Source: WJMT01 sp964611275 (lineage in GTDB: Bacteria > Acidobacteriota > Aminicenantia > Aminicenantales > Aminicenantaceae). From it: DNA of 9,955 nt. Below are positions 1-9,100 of this stretch, in pieces. The position numbers and the translations under genes are program-made. Under the pieces are notes generated by a model. That model saw only the letters and a program-made list of their open reading frames with translations. It was not told the DNA's origin and ran no database searches. Numbering within the stretch: position 1 is the stretch's first letter; each line of letters starts with the position of its first letter. The stretch spans positions 1-9,955 of the forward strand of contig CAZSZS010000087.1 in assembly GCA_964611275.1 (NCBI GenBank), given 5' to 3'.

Positions 1-171
1 GTGAATAAGGTGTCCCTTTTCCTCAAGAACACGAAGCAGAGCTCTTATGGACGAATAGCTGGGAGGATCGGGAATCATCTCCAGGACTTGAGCGACTGTG
101 GCCTCATTCATCTCATAGATGATGTCCATGATTTGCCGCTCCCTACGGCTTAAGTTTTTCTGCCCTTTCAT
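1..171 (-). CDS. BlaI/MecI/CopY-family transcriptional repressor (partial, N-terminal 57 residues)
   Basis: Winged-helix DNA-binding repressor; family members bind palindromic operators as dimers and are usually released by proteolysis or metal. The visible residues begin MKGQKNLSRRERQIMDIIYE and continue through a segment ending SYSSIRALLRVLEEKGHLIH. This matches the family pattern of an L-(T/S)-x-x-E-x-x-I-M-x-x-x-(W/Y) helix followed by a (S/T)-(S/T)-(V/I)-R-x-L-L-R-x-L-E-x-K-G recognition helix and wing. The start is set by an AGGAGG ribosome site 5 bases upstream (177-182). Family members are normally 120-130 residues, so about half is visible and the gene runs off the left edge. Three palindromes sit around its promoter, so autoregulation is likely. 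Family assignment is firm. Inducer and targets are unknown, and any cognate M56/BlaR1 sensor protease would lie outside the window. Confidence 0.9.
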   Translation of the reverse strand, partial: MKGQKNLSRRERQIMDIIYEMNEATVAQVLEMIPDPPSYSSIRALLRVLEEKGHLIH

Positions 172-204
172 GTTCACCTCCTGCTAAGATGTCTGTTTTT
201 TTAA

Positions 205-220
205 TGCTAATATTTTAGCA
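205..220. promoter_or_regulatory. Palindromic operator O1
   Basis: A 16-base inverted repeat TGCTAA-TATT-TTAGCA with perfect 6-base arms. It lies just downstream of the -10 of the repressor promoter and directly abuts O2. It is the best of three copies and defines the motif. BlaI-family repressors characteristically bind such short palindromes in their own promoters; that this protein is the binder is inferred from position. Confidence 0.75.
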
Positions 221-236
221 TGCTAAAAATATAGCA
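221..236. promoter_or_regulatory. Palindromic operator O2, overlapping the -10
   Basis: A 16-base inverted repeat TGCTA-AAAATA-TAGCA with 5-base arms, same length and same outer bases as O1 and joined to it with no gap. It covers the TATATT -10 box of the repressor promoter (228-233). Tandem abutting sites suggest cooperative binding of two dimers. Confidence 0.7.
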
Positions 237-256
237 CCTTTTTTCCTGCTTGTCAA
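228..256 (-). promoter_or_regulatory. Sigma70-type promoter of the BlaI-family gene
   Basis: Reading the minus strand, a perfect -35 TTGACA (251-256) is followed by a 17-base spacer and a -10 TATATT (228-233). This is close to consensus and correctly placed upstream of the repressor start at 171. The -10 lies inside one palindromic operator (221-236), and another palindrome begins 8 bases upstream of the -35, so repressor binding should occlude polymerase. Confidence 0.8.
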
Positions 257-263
257 CAATAAA

Positions 264-279
264 TGCTGTTTTTTTAGCA
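264..279. promoter_or_regulatory. Palindromic operator O3, beside the -35
   Basis: A third 16-base copy, TGCTGTTTTTTTAGCA, with one mismatch in the left arm relative to TGCTAA-N4-TTAGCA. It lies 7 bases beyond the -35 box of the repressor promoter, on the side of the divergent small gene. It may tie regulation of the two divergent genes together, but it is 66 bases away from the -35 of the plus-strand promoter. Confidence 0.55.
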
Positions 280-345
280 TTTATTTCATTAACTTGAACT
301 CCCTCCCTTTTAATTCGTTGCAAAAGGGTGAAAAAAGATTGAGTA

Positions 346-374
346 TTGCCTATCATAATCAATTCCCATATAAT
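346..374 (+). promoter_or_regulatory. Candidate sigma70 promoter for the small membrane protein gene
   Basis: TTGCCT (346-351, 4 of 6 consensus bases), a 17-base spacer and a perfect TATAAT (369-374), 61 bases before the start codon at 436. The -10 is strong and the -35 weak. Nothing else in 172-435 gives a better plus-strand promoter for this gene. Confidence 0.5.
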
Positions 375-423
375 TCATTTGTGCGCATTCTCAGTTTATT
401 TTTCGGCTTACTCATATTTTAGA

Positions 424-430
424 AAGGGGG
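424..430 (+). promoter_or_regulatory. Ribosome binding site that fixes the start at 436
   Basis: AAGGGGG five bases before ATG 436. The reading frame is open upstream to a TTG at 346, but that codon has no ribosome site and overlaps the promoter -35. The protein from 436 begins directly with a membrane helix. The 436 start is therefore preferred. Confidence 0.7.
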
Positions 431-435
431 ATAAA

Positions 436-774
436 ATGAGAGCAGTCATCGCTATTTTGCTGATCGCGGTTATCGGTTTTTTAGCCTATTCATATTTAAC
501 TTCTCTTTCAGAGGAGGAAAAATCAGTGAAGGCCCTAGGTAAAGAATTTGACCAGGCCGCAAGCGATTTTCTCCGGGCATTACGTATCACAGCTGAAACA
601 GGGTTGGACACCACTACCGATGTGAACGATGCTGTAAGGAAAATAAAAAAGGTAAAAAGCGGGCTGAAAGCTCTGATGGGTACCCTGCAGGAAGACTCAG
701 CTAAAGAAATGGGGCGAAAACTGAAAGAAGAGATTAAGGAATTCGAGCGTAAAAACGATATCGAAGAATATTAA
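436..774 (+). CDS. Small membrane-anchored protein of unknown function (112 residues)
   Basis: No family recognised. The protein starts MRAVIAILLIAVIGFLAYSY: a single N-terminal hydrophobic helix (about residues 2-21) with one Arg before it and an acidic patch (SEEEK) after it. There is no lipobox cysteine, so it looks like a signal anchor or an uncleaved signal. The remaining 90 residues are highly charged and probably helical, with Lys/Glu-rich heptad-like stretches (about 65-110) that may form a coiled coil. It has its own candidate promoter and ribosome site. It is transcribed towards the kinase genes and ends 10 bases from the stop of the propeller kinase, so it is not part of that operon. 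A role as a membrane-tethered helper is possible, but nothing in the sequence shows it. Confidence 0.7.
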   Translation: MRAVIAILLIAVIGFLAYSYLTSLSEEEKSVKALGKEFDQAASDFLRALRITAETGLDTTTDVNDAVRKIKKVKSGLKALMGTLQEDSAKEMGRKLKEEIKEFERKNDIEEY

Positions 775-784
775 AGAGGCGTTT

Positions 785-3577
785 CTATTTTTTTGCTGGA
801 GCGAGCCGTTTCAGCTCCTCGAACCAGTCGAGCACCATATTTATCTGTTTCACAACCAACTCTCCTCTGGGTTTTTCCATCATGAACCGGTCTCCATCCG
901 GCGTCATAGAGTAAGTGGTATAATTGAGATGAGAGTAAAAATTTCCTTCAAAGACTATTTGTTCCTCTCCCCAATTAAAAGTGGGCCCGCTCTCAATTTC
1001 AACTGACATCATTTTATTTCCGACTCTGTAGTAAAGTTTGCTTCGGCTTGGATCCCAAAAAGGCTCTCTCCCTCCCTTGCGGGATACCTGCCATTTTTCT
1101 CCAGTGGTTGGAAATGGCTGGACATAGATTTCATCTCTCCCCGTGTCATTGGAAACATAAGCAAGGAATCGTCCGTCAGGAGAAAACATGGGCGTTCTTT
1201 CGTTATACTGAGTGGCTATAATTGGCTTTGCTGTTCGATCCTTAAAAGAGAGAACCCAGATATCTCTCTGAGTGTTCGGGTTTATTTCATAAAAAGCGAT
1301 CCATAGACCATCAGATGACCAGGAACATGGGTATATCGGCAATTCACTATGATACACGTCATCTACTTCTTTACTTCCATCCATTGAAAGGAAGTGCATT
1401 GTTTTATCTCCACCTTCACCTCTCCAATCGGAGTTAAATGCCAGCATTTGGCCGTCAGGACTCCAAACAGGATAACTTGTATCACTTTTAAAGGTCAGCT
1501 GGGTTATTGTTTTTCTTTCAAGATCATAGACATAAAGTAAGTCATCCTTTTGCATTGCTATGTTTTTGCCATCTGGAGATATTTTGGGTTGATCATATGA
1601 GCGTAGTTCTTGCTTTGGTGGCGTGGGTTGCCCTTCAAAATCTACCCAAACCAACTGATTTTCTGTCTCTTCTGAAATCCGGGAAACATAAGCCAATGTT
1701 CCCTCTTGAGAGAAGCAAAGATTAACCGGTTTGTCCCGCGGTCTCCATACATTCTCTAAAACAGCAATAGGATTGCCTGATATGTCCAGACGCTTTAAAT
1801 CAAAAGGAACAGCCATTAATATTCCTGATTGTGTAAAGACAATGTGGCCTGAGGGGGAATATGAAGGATAAAGGCTTTCTTCTTCAAGGATTATTCTCCA
1901 TTTGAATGTCTTAAGTGAAAGAACCGCAATACGCGTGTAATTATTATCTCCAGCATAATGTATTTGGAAAAGCACGTTCTTTCCTCCCGGAAGAAACTGC
2001 GGAAATCGATGCTGACTCTCGTTATTTTCCGGATTGGGTGTGGTTATCTCTTGAGGAGTACCTCCGGTGTCTGTGACTTTGTTAAGTCCGGGTGTTGTCC
2101 CACCGAATATTATGGATCCATTCATTCCCCAGGTAGCACCGTAAGGTTGAGGTGTCCCTTTGCATAGGGTCACAGGAGACGCACTGCCGATTCTTAGTTT
2201 CTTCAGCATGCCGTCCTGAAAAAAGCCGACCCAATGGCCGTCAGGAGAAAAGAAAGGCTCTTCTGCATTTTCTGTTTCGGGGAGTGGAGATGATTCAAAT
2301 TGATCTATAGGACGGAGATAGAGCTGAGTGACATTGTTAACCGTAGCTTGATAGATCAGATTTCTTCCATCCGGCGAGATCGCAAGGTTATTTCCGTAAT
2401 TGGTCCCACCCAGGCTTTGGTCTTTGTTAAGGTTAATTGTAAAACGCCTGACTGTTTTTGATGTGGGAGCTTTTTTTGTCCATGGATTCCAGATCATCAG
2501 CGCTATAAGAACGAGACAAAGGACAGACAAAGCCGGAACTAATAATTTTTTCGTGCTGAACCGAACGGTTATTTCACGGGAAGTGAGAGGCTTTTTTTTA
2601 GGCACAACTCTATCGGTTGTTGGAAGGTCTTGCTCGATCCTTTCCAACTCGGATCGCACATCAGTGGCGCTTTGATACCGGCTGTTTTTCCCCTTTTCCA
2701 GACACTTGAGAATGGCTTTGCTGAGATCATCTGGAATCTGGGGATTGAGTTCCGTCGGATTTTTGGGGACTTCGCTTTTGTGTTTCACCCCCAGGGCAAA
2801 AGGCGTGTCTGCTTCGAAAGGAGGTCTTCCTGTCAGCATTTCATATAGGATGACACCTAGAGAGTAGATGTCCGAGCGTTGATCTATGTCTTTGGCTTCC
2901 ACCTGTTCCGGACTCATGTACTCAGGCGTTCCGATCATAACGCCCGTTCCGGTAATCCCCTTTGTTTTGAGCGAACGGGCGATTCCAAAATCCATTATCT
3001 TTGCGTTTCCGAATTTATCGATCATAATATTGCTGGGCTTCAAGTCCCTATGCACAACCCCCAAATCATGAGCTTCGGCGAGTCCTTCACAGACCTGTTT
3101 GGCAATAGAAATCGCTTTTCCTGTGCTTAGTTTTCCTATCATACGGATCATGCTCTTCAGGTCTTCGCCATCTACGTATTCCATGGTGATGAAATGGGCT
3201 CCTTTTGTCTCCCCCAGGTCAAACATCCCGCAAACATTTTTATGGCGGATATTTCGAGCAAGCTTGAGTTCGTTCCTGAATCTTTCGATAGTTTTTTTGT
3301 CTTTCGCCACCTCTGGCTTTATGAGCTTGAGGGCGACCTCTTGTTCCAGTTTTGTGTCTTCAACTCGATAGACTCTTCCCATCCCGCCTTTGCCCAGTTC
3401 TTCAATAATTTCATATCTGCCTGCAAAGAGGGCTCCTCGTGTCAGATCTTCTTTGGGTGTTTCTAAGGTTTCTGTGAATTCAGCTTTTTCTGAGGAATGG
3501 AGAGGAGTACCGCATTTCCCGCAGAAAGCCGTATTGTCCGGATTCTCTGCTCCGCATTTAGGGCATTTAATGGTCAT
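785..3577 (-). CDS. Transmembrane Ser/Thr protein kinase with N-terminal zinc ribbon and C-terminal PD40/TolB-like beta-propeller (930 residues)
   Basis: Predicted membrane receptor kinase that phosphorylates Ser/Thr on unknown substrates. The zinc ribbon is Cys5, 8, 19, 22. The Hanks-type kinase (about 55-310) has the glycine loop GKGGMGRVY (62-70), ATP Lys84, helix-C Glu103, catalytic HRDLKPSN (Asp178, Asn183), DFG Asp196 and GTPEYMSPEQ (216-225). All key residues are present and the HRD arginine marks an activation-loop-regulated kinase. Juxtamembrane KPLTSREITV (329-338) precedes one TM helix (about 344-363). Residues 375-905 hold repeated SPDG-type blades (400, 444, 667, 706, 799 and others) and the YVQPFP signature common in acidobacterial kinases of this type. 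With the kinase inside, the propeller should be outside. The start has an AAGGAA ribosome site. It lies 16 bases after the upstream kinase stop with no promoter of its own visible, so it is probably cotranscribed. Ligand unknown. Confidence 0.9.
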   Translation of the reverse strand: MTIKCPKCGAENPDNTAFCGKCGTPLHSSEKAEFTETLETPKEDLTRGALFAGRYEIIEELGKGGMGRVYRVEDTKLEQEVALKLIKPEVAKDKKTIERFRNELKLARNIRHKNVCGMFDLGETKGAHFITMEYVDGEDLKSMIRMIGKLSTGKAISIAKQVCEGLAEAHDLGVVHRDLKPSNIMIDKFGNAKIMDFGIARSLKTKGITGTGVMIGTPEYMSPEQVEAKDIDQRSDIYSLGVILYEMLTGRPPFEADTPFALGVKHKSEVPKNPTELNPQIPDDLSKAILKCLEKGKNSRYQSATDVRSELERIEQDLPTTDRVVPKKKPLTSREITVRFSTKKLLVPALSVLCLVLIALMIWNPWTKKAPTSKTVRRFTINLNKDQSLGGTNYGNNLAISPDGRNLIYQATVNNVTQLYLRPIDQFESSPLPETENAEEPFFSPDGHWVGFFQDGMLKKLRIGSASPVTLCKGTPQPYGATWGMNGSIIFGGTTPGLNKVTDTGGTPQEITTPNPENNESQHRFPQFLPGGKNVLFQIHYAGDNNYTRIAVLSLKTFKWRIILEEESLYPSYSPSGHIVFTQSGILMAVPFDLKRLDISGNPIAVLENVWRPRDKPVNLCFSQEGTLAYVSRISEETENQLVWVDFEGQPTPPKQELRSYDQPKISPDGKNIAMQKDDLLYVYDLERKTITQLTFKSDTSYPVWSPDGQMLAFNSDWRGEGGDKTMHFLSMDGSKEVDDVYHSELPIYPCSWSSDGLWIAFYEINPNTQRDIWVLSFKDRTAKPIIATQYNERTPMFSPDGRFLAYVSNDTGRDEIYVQPFPTTGEKWQVSRKGGREPFWDPSRSKLYYRVGNKMMSVEIESGPTFNWGEEQIVFEGNFYSHLNYTTYSMTPDGDRFMMEKPRGELVVKQINMVLDWFEELKRLAPAKK

Positions 3578-3593
3578 GACTTTTCCTTAAATT

Positions 3594-6101
3594 TTAGCTC
3601 AATCCTATTTTTCCAAGAAGCGACCTATACCTTGGATCCGAACGTATACCATCCATCAATGGATCCACCTTTAGAGAAATCAATCTCATATCATTATTTT
3701 CATATGCTTTTTCAAGCCATTCAAAACCTTGGTCGTTTTCTCCGAGTGAAAAATAAAGCAGTGCGATATAATATTGAGGAATATATTCTTTTTTTGACTT
3801 CTCTAATAAATCATCGCATATCTCTCTTGTCCTATCTGTTTGGTCCATGAGAGAGTAGGTAATCCCAAGATAAGTTTCAGCCTGTGGATTGAAAACTCTA
3901 TTTAATGCTAACTCTTTTTGGAATTCTTCTAATGCCTCTGCATACAGTGACTTCTTTAAATAACTGACTCCGAGCCAGATATGTATCTCACTGAAGCTTG
4001 GGTCCATTTCGAGTGTCTTTTTCAATTGATTTATTGCCTTGTCATACTGTCCGGCATAGCAAAGAAGCTCTCCATAATTCCTGTTTATGACAAGAGAGAG
4101 GGGGTCTAATTCAAGGGCTCGTTTATACTCATGAATAGCTTCATCAAAACGGCCTAAATCCATTAAATATATTCCATACCAGTGATGAGTTGTGGCGTGT
4201 CCTGGATTAAGCTCTAGGGCTCGTTTATATTTTTTTTCAGCCTCTTGAAATTTTAGAGAATCTTGTGTGACTTGGGCTAGTGTAAGGTGTGCTTCTCCTA
4301 ATGAATTGTCTATTTCAAGCGCTTTTTGTGCTTCCGTGTTAGCTTTTTTAAGGCACTCTTCCGGATTTACATTACGGTACCAAGGAAGGATACTGTACGT
4401 TTCCGCCAACCCTACATACGCCATGGCATAGCCGGGATCCAATTTGACTGCTTTTTCAAAGTACTGGATGGCTTTTTCCAAATCCTCTCCAGTCCTCTTA
4501 TTCCAGAAATAACGGCCCCTCAAATATAGATTATACACTTCAATATTCTCAGTATAATGTTTCAAAACCTCAGATTTTTCTTCTCCTAAAAGACTTATTC
4601 TCAGATTATTCACAATAGAAAGAGATATCTCATCTTGAAGGACAAAGATATCTTTTTCATCCCGAGCATAGGATTCTGACCATAGTGGCTGACTATCAGA
4701 TACATTGATTAAGCGGACTCTGACGCGCAGTTGGCTGTTGGCTTTTTGTAAGCTGCCTTCCAAGATAGTGCTCACATGGAGCTTGGTTCCTATCTCTTGA
4801 ATATCGACCTCTTTCCCCCGGAAAAAAAAAGACGATGTTCTTGCCGGGACTCTTATTCCTTTAATTTTGGCCAGCCGGTTGATGAGTTCATCGGCAAGAC
4901 CATCACACAAATATCCCTGGTCCTTTTCTACGCTCATGTCCACAAAAGGCAGGATAGCTATGGAGGCTTTTTTTGACGGGCTTGAAACGGATTCCGGCTT
5001 TTTCCAAGGACTCCAAATAATGAGTCCTGCTGTAATTATGAGTAAAAGAACCAAAGCAGGAACAAACAGCTTCTTCACACCTAGAGTGACGGTTATTTCT
5101 TTGGATGTGAGGGGCTTTTTTTTTGGGATGATTTTATCTGTGGTTGGGATGCCTTTTTCGATTTTCTCTAGTTCTGAATGCAGCTCTTGGGCACTCTGAT
5201 ATCTTTTCTTCGGATCTTTTTCCAGACATTTTAGGATTACCTGACTGAGGTCTTCGGGTATCTGTGAATTCAACTCCCTGGGGTCTTTGGGAATTTCTGA
5301 CTTGTGTTTTATCCCTATTGAAAAAGGGGTATCCCCTTCGAACGGCACTTGCCCTGTGAGCATCTCATACATGATGATGCCTAGGGAATAGATATCTGAG
5401 CGCGGGTCCACTTCTTTTCCTTCCACCTGTTCGGGGCTCATGTATTCAGGTGTCCCGATCATGGCACCGGCGCCTGTTATGCCTTTTGTTTTGAGGGAGC
5501 GGGCAATCCCAAAATCCATTATCCGGGTATTGCCTTCTTTATCTATAATGATATTAGAAGGTTTCAGGTCTCGATGGATGATTCCCTGTTGGTGGGCTTC
5601 AGTCAATCCCTCGCAAATCTCCTTGGCAATGGCAATGGCTTTTCCAGTCGTCAATTGACAGGTCTGTCTTATCAGGCCTCTTAAATCCTGTCCTGGCACA
5701 TACTCCATGGTTATGTAATAGGTGCCTTTATCTTCCATAAGCTCGTACATGCGGCCTATATGGCGGTGGCTTATCTTCCGGGCTATTTTAAGCTCATTTT
5801 TGAAGCGCTCAATGGTGTTTTTGTCATTGGCGATCTCTGGCTTGATGAGTTTGAAGGCCACTTCCTCATTCAGCTCTTTATCGAACACTCTATAGACCCG
5901 TCCCATGCCGCCCTTTCCAAGTTCCTCGATGATCTGGTAGCGGTTGGCAAAAGTGGAGCCAGTGGTGAGCTCTTTTTTGGGTGTTTCTATAGTTTCAGTG
6001 ACGGATACATCTTTGGATGAGATAAGCTTAGCGCCGCATTTGCCGCAGAAAGCCGTATTGTCCGGATTTTCCGCCCCGCATTGAGGGCATTTAATTACCA
6101 T
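3594..6101 (-). CDS. Transmembrane Ser/Thr protein kinase with zinc ribbon, TolB-N-like domain and TPR repeats (835 residues)
   Basis: Same chassis as its neighbours: zinc-ribbon Cys5, 8, 19, 22; kinase about 55-310 with GKGGMGRVY, Lys84, Glu103, Asp178 and Asn183 in HRDLKPSN, Asp196 in DFG; then KPLTSKEITV and a TM helix (about 344-363). After the membrane, residues 378-500 match the TolB N-terminal-like module that often precedes TPRs in bacterial kinases and adenylate cyclases: IAILPFVDMS near 381, DGLADELINRL, ARTSSFFFRGK, EGSLQ and LWSESY. Residues 520-800 hold roughly seven or eight TPR-like helical pairs, for example ALELNPG and ALELDP boundaries at 628-633 and 662-667. The C terminus (VDPLMDGIRSDPRYRSLLGK) is the usual end of this architecture. 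The TPR part should be extracytoplasmic and could bind protein or peptide partners. The gene has its own copy of the shared leader and promoter. The propeller kinase follows 16 bases downstream. Confidence 0.9.
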   Translation of the reverse strand: MVIKCPQCGAENPDNTAFCGKCGAKLISSKDVSVTETIETPKKELTTGSTFANRYQIIEELGKGGMGRVYRVFDKELNEEVAFKLIKPEIANDKNTIERFKNELKIARKISHRHIGRMYELMEDKGTYYITMEYVPGQDLRGLIRQTCQLTTGKAIAIAKEICEGLTEAHQQGIIHRDLKPSNIIIDKEGNTRIMDFGIARSLKTKGITGAGAMIGTPEYMSPEQVEGKEVDPRSDIYSLGIIMYEMLTGQVPFEGDTPFSIGIKHKSEIPKDPRELNSQIPEDLSQVILKCLEKDPKKRYQSAQELHSELEKIEKGIPTTDKIIPKKKPLTSKEITVTLGVKKLFVPALVLLLIITAGLIIWSPWKKPESVSSPSKKASIAILPFVDMSVEKDQGYLCDGLADELINRLAKIKGIRVPARTSSFFFRGKEVDIQEIGTKLHVSTILEGSLQKANSQLRVRVRLINVSDSQPLWSESYARDEKDIFVLQDEISLSIVNNLRISLLGEEKSEVLKHYTENIEVYNLYLRGRYFWNKRTGEDLEKAIQYFEKAVKLDPGYAMAYVGLAETYSILPWYRNVNPEECLKKANTEAQKALEIDNSLGEAHLTLAQVTQDSLKFQEAEKKYKRALELNPGHATTHHWYGIYLMDLGRFDEAIHEYKRALELDPLSLVINRNYGELLCYAGQYDKAINQLKKTLEMDPSFSEIHIWLGVSYLKKSLYAEALEEFQKELALNRVFNPQAETYLGITYSLMDQTDRTREICDDLLEKSKKEYIPQYYIALLYFSLGENDQGFEWLEKAYENNDMRLISLKVDPLMDGIRSDPRYRSLLGKIGLS

Positions 6102-6163
6102 TGCTTTCCCTTTGATGAGTACAAAAGAAAAATATCAATTCAAAAGAGAAAAGTCAACCAGAT
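6098..6163 (-). repeat. Leader repeat, copy 2 (start codon plus 62 upstream bases)
   Basis: Sixty-six bases aligned without gaps to 9305-9370, with four mismatches by eye. The copy covers the start codon, ribosome site and promoter of the middle kinase. Similarity stops just beyond the -35 box, at the 3' end of the preceding kinase gene, which marks a duplication boundary. Confidence 0.85.
6129..6157 (-). promoter_or_regulatory. Candidate promoter of the middle kinase (duplicated copy)
   Basis: On the minus strand: TTGACT (6152-6157, 5 of 6 consensus bases), a 17-base spacer and TATTTT (6129-6134, 4 of 6). It lies 27 bases upstream of the start at 6101 and 13 bases past the stop of the preceding kinase. 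The same element with the same spacing precedes the first kinase, which supports it as real. It implies the middle and propeller kinases can be expressed apart from the first. Confidence 0.6.
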
Positions 6164-6170
6164 TAGCTGA

Positions 6171-9100
6171 CTAAGAACTCTTCAACCCAGCCAGCCTCTC
6201 CTTCGCATCCTCCACTTCAGGGAGGCCAGGGTCAGCGTCTTTCCAGAGGTCGAGGAATTTCTCGTATTGCTCGATGGCTTTGCCTCCCCAGCCTTTCTTC
6301 TCATAAAGGATGGCGAGCCTGTAATGATACCCGGGGTGTACAAGCTGTCTGCTTCTATTCTCCGGATCAAAGGTGATCAACCGCTCGTATTCAGCAATAG
6401 CTCCATCCACATCTCCTTTCTGATCATAAGCCCGGGGTAAAATGTCCTTCATTATGGGCAGATTGTATAAAAGCAGATGATCGGTAGCTTCGGGTAAAGG
6501 GGGTTTTAGAGGTTCTTGTTCCTCGAATATTTCAATAGCTTTTTCAGGAAATCCTTGTTGGAGCAACAGCTCTGCAGTTAAAAAATGAATATAGAATGAC
6601 ACCGATTCTTTGTGGTATGGGTGGATCTTTTCAAAGTCTGATTTCATCTCTTCTAATATATTTTCTACTGAATCCATATGCCCGGTATTTAATTCCAAAA
6701 GCCCCAATAAGAAATTATGGACTCCTTCATAGTAGAATTTTCTATCGGGCCTAGCTTTAACAAAATCTTCAAGCCAGGCTTCATTATGCCTGCGGCTCTG
6801 CTCAAGATCTTCCCGGTCATAATAGATAAATGCCTTCACCAAGTTTATAAACGGCAGGCCCCAAACATCGCCTGGTTGTGATAATCTTTCGGCTTCATGA
6901 AGATAAGAATTACATTCCTTAAAACTCCCCAACAAGCAGCAATAAAATCCTTTAAAAAGGTTCCCTCGTCTTTTTATTCCTGGAGAAGAAGACATGACAA
7001 TTTGTCGATCCATCCAGGGTATTGCCTCAGGATGCTCTTCTTTTAAGGCATACATATATCCGATTTTCATTGAGGATGATAAAAAATCAGCTTTAGCTTC
7101 CAGGGCTTCTTTGTATTTGGCGATCGCCTCATCCAGCCTTCCCATAAAAAAATAGATGTCAGCCAGAGAATCGAGAGGATTAGGATCTCCCGGATTAAGA
7201 GAGACATATTTTTTCATATGCTCTATCGATTTCTCATAATTTCCCATTTCTCCGTATGCATAGCCGAGCCTATTATGGACTTCGTTAAAATCGGGATCCA
7301 GTTCAAGCGCTTTATGAAACTCTTCTATGGCTTTGTTAAAAACATTATTATCCCAGTAATATTCTCCCAAAGAGAAACGAGCCCTTTTTTCTTTAGGAAA
7401 CTTTATGGTCATTTTTTGGAGGATGGTGAAGCGTTGTTCCTGATCCCTCATTATGTCTCGGGCATAGTTTGCCTCTATATAGAGCCTTACTTTTTCGGTT
7501 GTTTTTTTCGACAAAGCTTTGGCTTTTTCTATGGCACTATTTCTCGCTCCATAATCCGCAAGCCAACCATTCGCCCAAGCAAGGAAAAGATAGGCCTGCG
7601 CAAACTCCGGGTCAAGCTCGACAGCTCTTTCCAAAGATTTCCGCGCTTCATCATGATAGTATCTCCTGTAATATTCTACCCCCTCCATATAATATCTGTA
7701 AGCCTCCATCGAATCGGTCGCCACATCTTTGATCCATGCCAGAGATGCCTTTATTTCCTTTTCAGGTATCCCGACACCTCTAGAAATCTCCCTGCTCAAT
7801 TCGTCAATCTGTATTCTTAGAATGCTTTCCACTCCTTCTCCCTTTATACTGGTACTCTTCATGATTTTTTTGGTCTCGACATCCAAGACTTTGACATCTG
7901 TTGCAAATACGTCACCAACTTTGGTGAAGAACCCCAGTACAATGGACTCAACGCCTTCCCTGCGACAGAGCTCAAAACCTAAGTCTCTATCGATGATATC
8001 CACATCTTTTTTCCCTATTTGCCCAAGAAGATCATGCATTCGCTCCCACGTTACAACATAGAAAAGATCTGTATTCTCAAGGTTGGTGATGAGGAGATTG
8101 GGGATCACTTTTTGTAAATAGTCATAAGATCTGTCGCCCGTCTGGTTTTCAAAGCTGATAACAGCTATAGAGTTATCTATTTTTGGGGTAAGAGCTGCTT
8201 CCCTCCGTGGAAGGAGACGCCATGCAATTATGGCGAAGACCACAATAGTGATAACAATTAAAGTAGGGATGAGGAGCTTTTTCAATCCAAAGGTGACGGT
8301 TATTTCTCTTGAAGTGAGAGGCTTTCTTTTAGGGACAGCTCTTTCTGTGGTGGGAATGCCTTTTTCCAAATGGCTTAAACTATCGTATAGGTCCTCTGCT
8401 GACTGATATCTTTTTTCCTTATCTTTCTCCAAGCATTTGAGGATAAGGTTATTAAGGCCTTCTTGAATCTCAGGATTCGACGCTTTGGGATCTTTCGGGA
8501 TTTCACCTTTATGTTTCATCGCAATGCTTAAAGGAGTATCACCTTCGAATGGAACCCTCCCCGTTGCCATCTCATACAAGATGACACCGAGAGAATAGAT
8601 GTCTGATCGTTGATCGATCTCTTTTGCCTCGGCTTGTTCTGGGGACATGTACTCGGGAGTGCCTATGATGATTCCTTCTCCAGTTAAGCCTTTCGCCGTA
8701 CTCGATCGGGCGATCCCAAAATCCATAATACGGACTTTGCCCTCTTTATCAACCATGATATTGCTGGGTTTGAGGTCTCTATGGGTTACCCCTGTTTTGT
8801 GAGCCTCTGATAGCCCTTCGCAGACTTGTTTGATAATGGATATGGCCGTTCCAACTCCCATCTGTCCTGATTGTCTGATGAATCCTCTGAGGTCCTGACC
8901 GGAAACATACTCCATGGTGATGTAGTGCGTTCCGTTTTCTTCATTGATGTCATACATACGTCCGACATTTTTATGGATAATTTTTCTGGCGATCTTCAAT
9001 TCATTAGCGAACCGTTCTAAAGTCTTTTTATCAGACGCTATCGCTGGCCTGATGAGTTTTAAAGCGATCTTTTCTTTGATTTTGGTGTCATAAGTTTTAT

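Noticed and set aside
346..435. A 30-residue N-terminal extension of the small membrane protein from TTG 346
   Set aside because: The TTG lacks a ribosome site and coincides with the promoter -35; ATG 436 has AAGGGGG five bases upstream and starts directly with the membrane helix.
753..794. Possible terminator: AAACG pairing with CGTTT followed by a T-run
   Set aside because: Only five weak base pairs with a 22-base loop; not a credible intrinsic terminator.
3497..3850. A 117-codon plus-strand frame across the junction of the middle and propeller kinases
   Set aside because: It is the reverse strand of the zinc-ribbon start of one gene and the TPR end of the other; there is no ribosome site and no recognisable protein.
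7218..7820. A 200-codon open frame on the plus strand inside the first kinase gene
   Set aside because: It is antisense to the TPR-coding part, has no ribosome site, and its translation is Phe/Ile/Arg-rich low-information sequence typical of the reverse strand of a TPR gene.
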